Positions 61,861-64,000 of a DNA stretch of 64,000 bases are shown here, piece after piece. Within the stretch, counting starts at the first letter, position 1, and every line of letters begins with the position of its first letter. The notes under the pieces were generated by a model. The model made no database searches and was not told the origin of the DNA. It was given only the letters and a program-made list of their open reading frames with translations. The stretch comes from an uncultured Clostridia bacterium (GTDB lineage: Bacteria > Bacillota > Clostridia > Oscillospirales > Acutalibacteraceae), in the NCBI GenBank assembly GCA_947623175.1, contig CANQGK010000008.1, positions 1-64,000 on the forward strand. Reading direction: 5' to 3'. A program made the position numbers and the translations under genes.

Positions 61861-64000
61861 TCAGGCGGTGCGTTTCCTGCTTTTTCTTTTGATTTTTTTA
61901 ATAAGAAAGATAACCAAAACCGAACCTGCCGCGATTATCGCCACTCCGCCCGCTATCATTGCCGCTATCTCAAGCTTGGTAAAAATAATACCGTGAGCCG
62001 CGGATACCAGCCGGCGCTTTTTGACCTTTACCTTTTGGAGATAATCCAAAGGATCTATTTCCTCTACCTGCGTATCGATTTCCGGTTCGGTATCGATATA
62101 CGGGGAATCGTCGTTGATTTCGAAGTCGGTTTCGTCCTCGTCGTCGTTGCCCAGATTATCAAATTCCAGCTCAAAGCCGAAGTCGTCGTTCGAGCCCGAA
62201 CCGTTCGAGTCAAATCCGCCCTCGCCGTCCTCGCTCTGAATTGCGTCCGGTTTGTCTACTATCTTAAGCTCGGATACGCCGAGACAGGCTTGCCCGCCTA
62301 TGCAATAGCGCAGCTCTTCGCCGGCGTTGGCTTTCATAAATTGATTGAGGGTTGCGGAGATTTTATTCATAAGCATTCTGCCGTCTACGCAGAAGTACCA
62401 ATTGCCGTCGTCCTCGCTCTGCCTTACGTCGAAGACATGGCTTTTGCCGAACCAATCGAAATTAAATGCCGTGATAATCGTCGGCGTTGACGATTCGCCG
62501 TCCGCGCACCAATATTGGAATTGCGCCGAATCGCTTATCGGCACTACAATCAGCACGACGCGGTGAACCGAGTCGCCCTGCCCCCGCGGAAGAAAGCTTG
62601 TGCCGTTATGATAATCGTAATCGCTCTTAACCAGAGAGAAGTACAGCCAGCCGGCTACGTCGTTAACACGCAGGTTTACGGCGGTATTCGTTGCGTCGTA
62701 TAATTGATCCGAATAAACGAAGGTCTGGCAGTCTCTTTGCAGACTGTAGCCGTCCGTATCGTTTCCTTCAAGCGGTCCGCTGCCTATGGTTTTCGCATAC
62801 CAGGTTTCGGTATCGATATGAACGTTGGCGGGAGCCTGCTTAACAACGGCGATGCTCTGGGCATTCATAACGCCGAAGGCGCCTATGCCGTAGTACAAAG
62901 CCCTGCTCGGGTATTTGTCAAGAAAATGATTTAACAGCTCGCATTTTGCGTCCTTTATAACGACGTTGTCTACGCAGAAGTACCAATTGTTATCACTGCA
63001 AAGGCGCACGTCAAAGGTATGCGCCGCCGAAAAGTCGAAATCCAAGGTTGCCAAAAGCTTTTCATCGCCGGCGCCCGAGTCGTTGAAGCTGTAAACGGAC
63101 AGCTTATTACCGTCGAAATCCGGTTTCATACGAAAGGTGACCCTCTGTACGGTATCTATAGCGCCCTCCGGCGATACTTTGGTATCGTCAACTATGCTCG
63201 TCGCAGAAAGCGCAAAGTAAACAAACCGTTTGCCTGCCAATTCGTCAAGTTCGTTGATTTTGATTTTTACCGAAGTTTTGGTTATATCCTCGGTACCGTT
63301 TCTGAAGCAATAAACCGAGGATTTGAGCTGCGGATATGCGTAATCGCCGTCCTCGCCCTTTTCAAGCTGTGTTTTACCGTTGCTCGCGTAGGACGTCCAG
63401 CCCTCCTTTTCGACTAAGGGGAGGGATACCGGTTGGTTGATAAGCTTGAATAGCGAAATATCTATGCCGCTTTTGCCGCCGAAAATGTAGAAAAGCTCCT
63501 CATCCTCGTTGGCGGTCATAAAGTCGTTAAGCGCCTTCGACGAGACCTTATTAAGCGCGGCGCCGTCGATATAGAGATACCAATTGCCGTTCTCCGACTT
63601 GCGCACGTCAAAGGAATGCTTTCCCGTCCAATCAAATTCGACGGTATCAATAACGGTTTCGACCGGTTTAACGCCGTCGGCGCCGTAATAAGCAATGCGC
63701 GCTTTTGTATTGTTGTCGGTCGGGGTAATTACAAAACCGAAGCGATTGACCTTTTTCCCGTCGCCGCAAACATAAAAGCTTGTATCGGAGACGTCGGTAG
63801 TGGAAAGTGCGAAATAAACGGCGCCCTTTACGCTGTTGAGCCTTACGTTCAGAGCGTATAAATAGGGCTCATAAACCGTATTTGTCACAAGATAGGCTTC
63901 TTTTGAGGACTTTGCGGTATAGCCGCTTTCATCGTCGCCCTTTGCCGCGGATACCTTTTTATCGCTGTATACGCTGACGCCGGTAGGAATAACCGGACGG
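61861..64000 (-). CDS. Anchored surface protein with repeated glycan-binding-like modules (partial)
   Basis: The frame stays open to the right edge, so the N-terminus is missing; about 712 residues are visible. Three modules of about 170-185 residues each contain WYFCVDN or WYLYIDG-type strands and a (H/S)(V/F)FDVR motif, similar to concanavalin/laminin-G or CBM sandwiches. An Asp/Glu-rich linker (about 110 residues before the end) leads to one membrane helix (MIAGGVAIIAAGSVLVIFLI) and a basic tail. Probably captures polymers at the surface for the neighbouring importers. It lies 24 bases before the giant binding-protein gene. Confidence 0.8.
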   Translation of the reverse strand, partial: RPVIPTGVSVYSDKKVSAAKGDDESGYTAKSSKEAYLVTNTVYEPYLYALNVRLNSVKGAVYFALSTTDVSDTSFYVCGDGKKVNRFGFVITPTDNNTKARIAYYGADGVKPVETVIDTVEFDWTGKHSFDVRKSENGNWYLYIDGAALNKVSSKALNDFMTANEDEELFYIFGGKSGIDISLFKLINQPVSLPLVEKEGWTSYASNGKTQLEKGEDGDYAYPQLKSSVYCFRNGTEDITKTSVKIKINELDELAGKRFVYFALSATSIVDDTKVSPEGAIDTVQRVTFRMKPDFDGNKLSVYSFNDSGAGDEKLLATLDFDFSAAHTFDVRLCSDNNWYFCVDNVVIKDAKCELLNHFLDKYPSRALYYGIGAFGVMNAQSIAVVKQAPANVHIDTETWYAKTIGSGPLEGNDTDGYSLQRDCQTFVYSDQLYDATNTAVNLRVNDVAGWLYFSLVKSDYDYHNGTSFLPRGQGDSVHRVVLIVVPISDSAQFQYWCADGESSTPTIITAFNFDWFGKSHVFDVRQSEDDGNWYFCVDGRMLMNKISATLNQFMKANAGEELRYCIGGQACLGVSELKIVDKPDAIQSEDGEGGFDSNGSGSNDDFGFELEFDNLGNDDEDETDFEINDDSPYIDTEPEIDTQVEEIDPLDYLQKVKVKKRRLVSAAHGIIFTKLEIAAMIAGGVAIIAAGSVLVIFLIKKIKRKSRKRTA

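Overview
The window looks like the chromosome of a spore-forming, uncultured gut-type Clostridia (Bacillota). Evidence: sporulation genes (ylbJ-like, yqfC, yqfD), RNase Y, a ClpE-type ATPase, ECF-transporter modules, frequent GTG/TTG starts behind strong GGAGG sites, a dockerin-bearing secreted protein, and intergenic regions packed with small palindromic repeats. No phage, plasmid or transposase gene is visible. Species cannot be told from the sequence alone.

Layout. 1-1310: repeat cluster, whose first ~350 bases are the 5' leader of a surface-protein gene cut off at the left edge. 1351-13850 (minus): housekeeping genes in a tight run ruvC-ruvA-ruvB-methyltransferase-ecfA1-ecfA2-ecfT-truA-DUF5711-cvpA-clpE, then rny behind its own structured leader. 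14095-18138 (plus): polyamine importer potABCD. 18165-21888: a 1130-residue secreted protein of seven beta-sandwich-like modules plus a dockerin. 21914-24792: three overlapping genes (deoxyhypusine-synthase-like protein, PfkB sugar kinase, HAD phosphatase) of unknown joint function. 24914-25199: a 58-residue membrane peptide gene.

25200-29160 and 40880-43920: two genes for SipW-type (TasA-like) secreted proteins with different adhesin-like C-termini, each behind a related leader and embedded in repeat clusters. Between them lie a lipoprotein, the NAD(P)HX repair enzyme, an ABC exporter, a cardiolipin synthase, a small Cys protein, sporulation genes, more repeats and a hicAB toxin-antitoxin pair. 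43957-44048 is tRNA-Ser(GGA), followed by a phd-doc toxin-antitoxin pair.

45078-64000 (minus) is a Gram-positive polysaccharide-utilisation locus: an anchored modular surface protein (cut by the right edge), two complete sets of CUT1 sugar-ABC permeases and binding proteins without ATPases, a central NHL-repeat/YIP1/DUF5696 trio, an SGNH hydrolase, a GH78 alpha-L-rhamnosidase and a GH43 enzyme. Rhamnose- and arabinose-containing plant polymers are the likely substrate.

The most novel signal is the multi-copy leader of the SipW-type genes: conserved promoter, hairpins, a small upstream ORF with a perfect Shine-Dalgarno site, a 9-10 base poly-G tract, and a conserved box followed by a GC hairpin. 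It looks like an undescribed, possibly phase-variable, control element.
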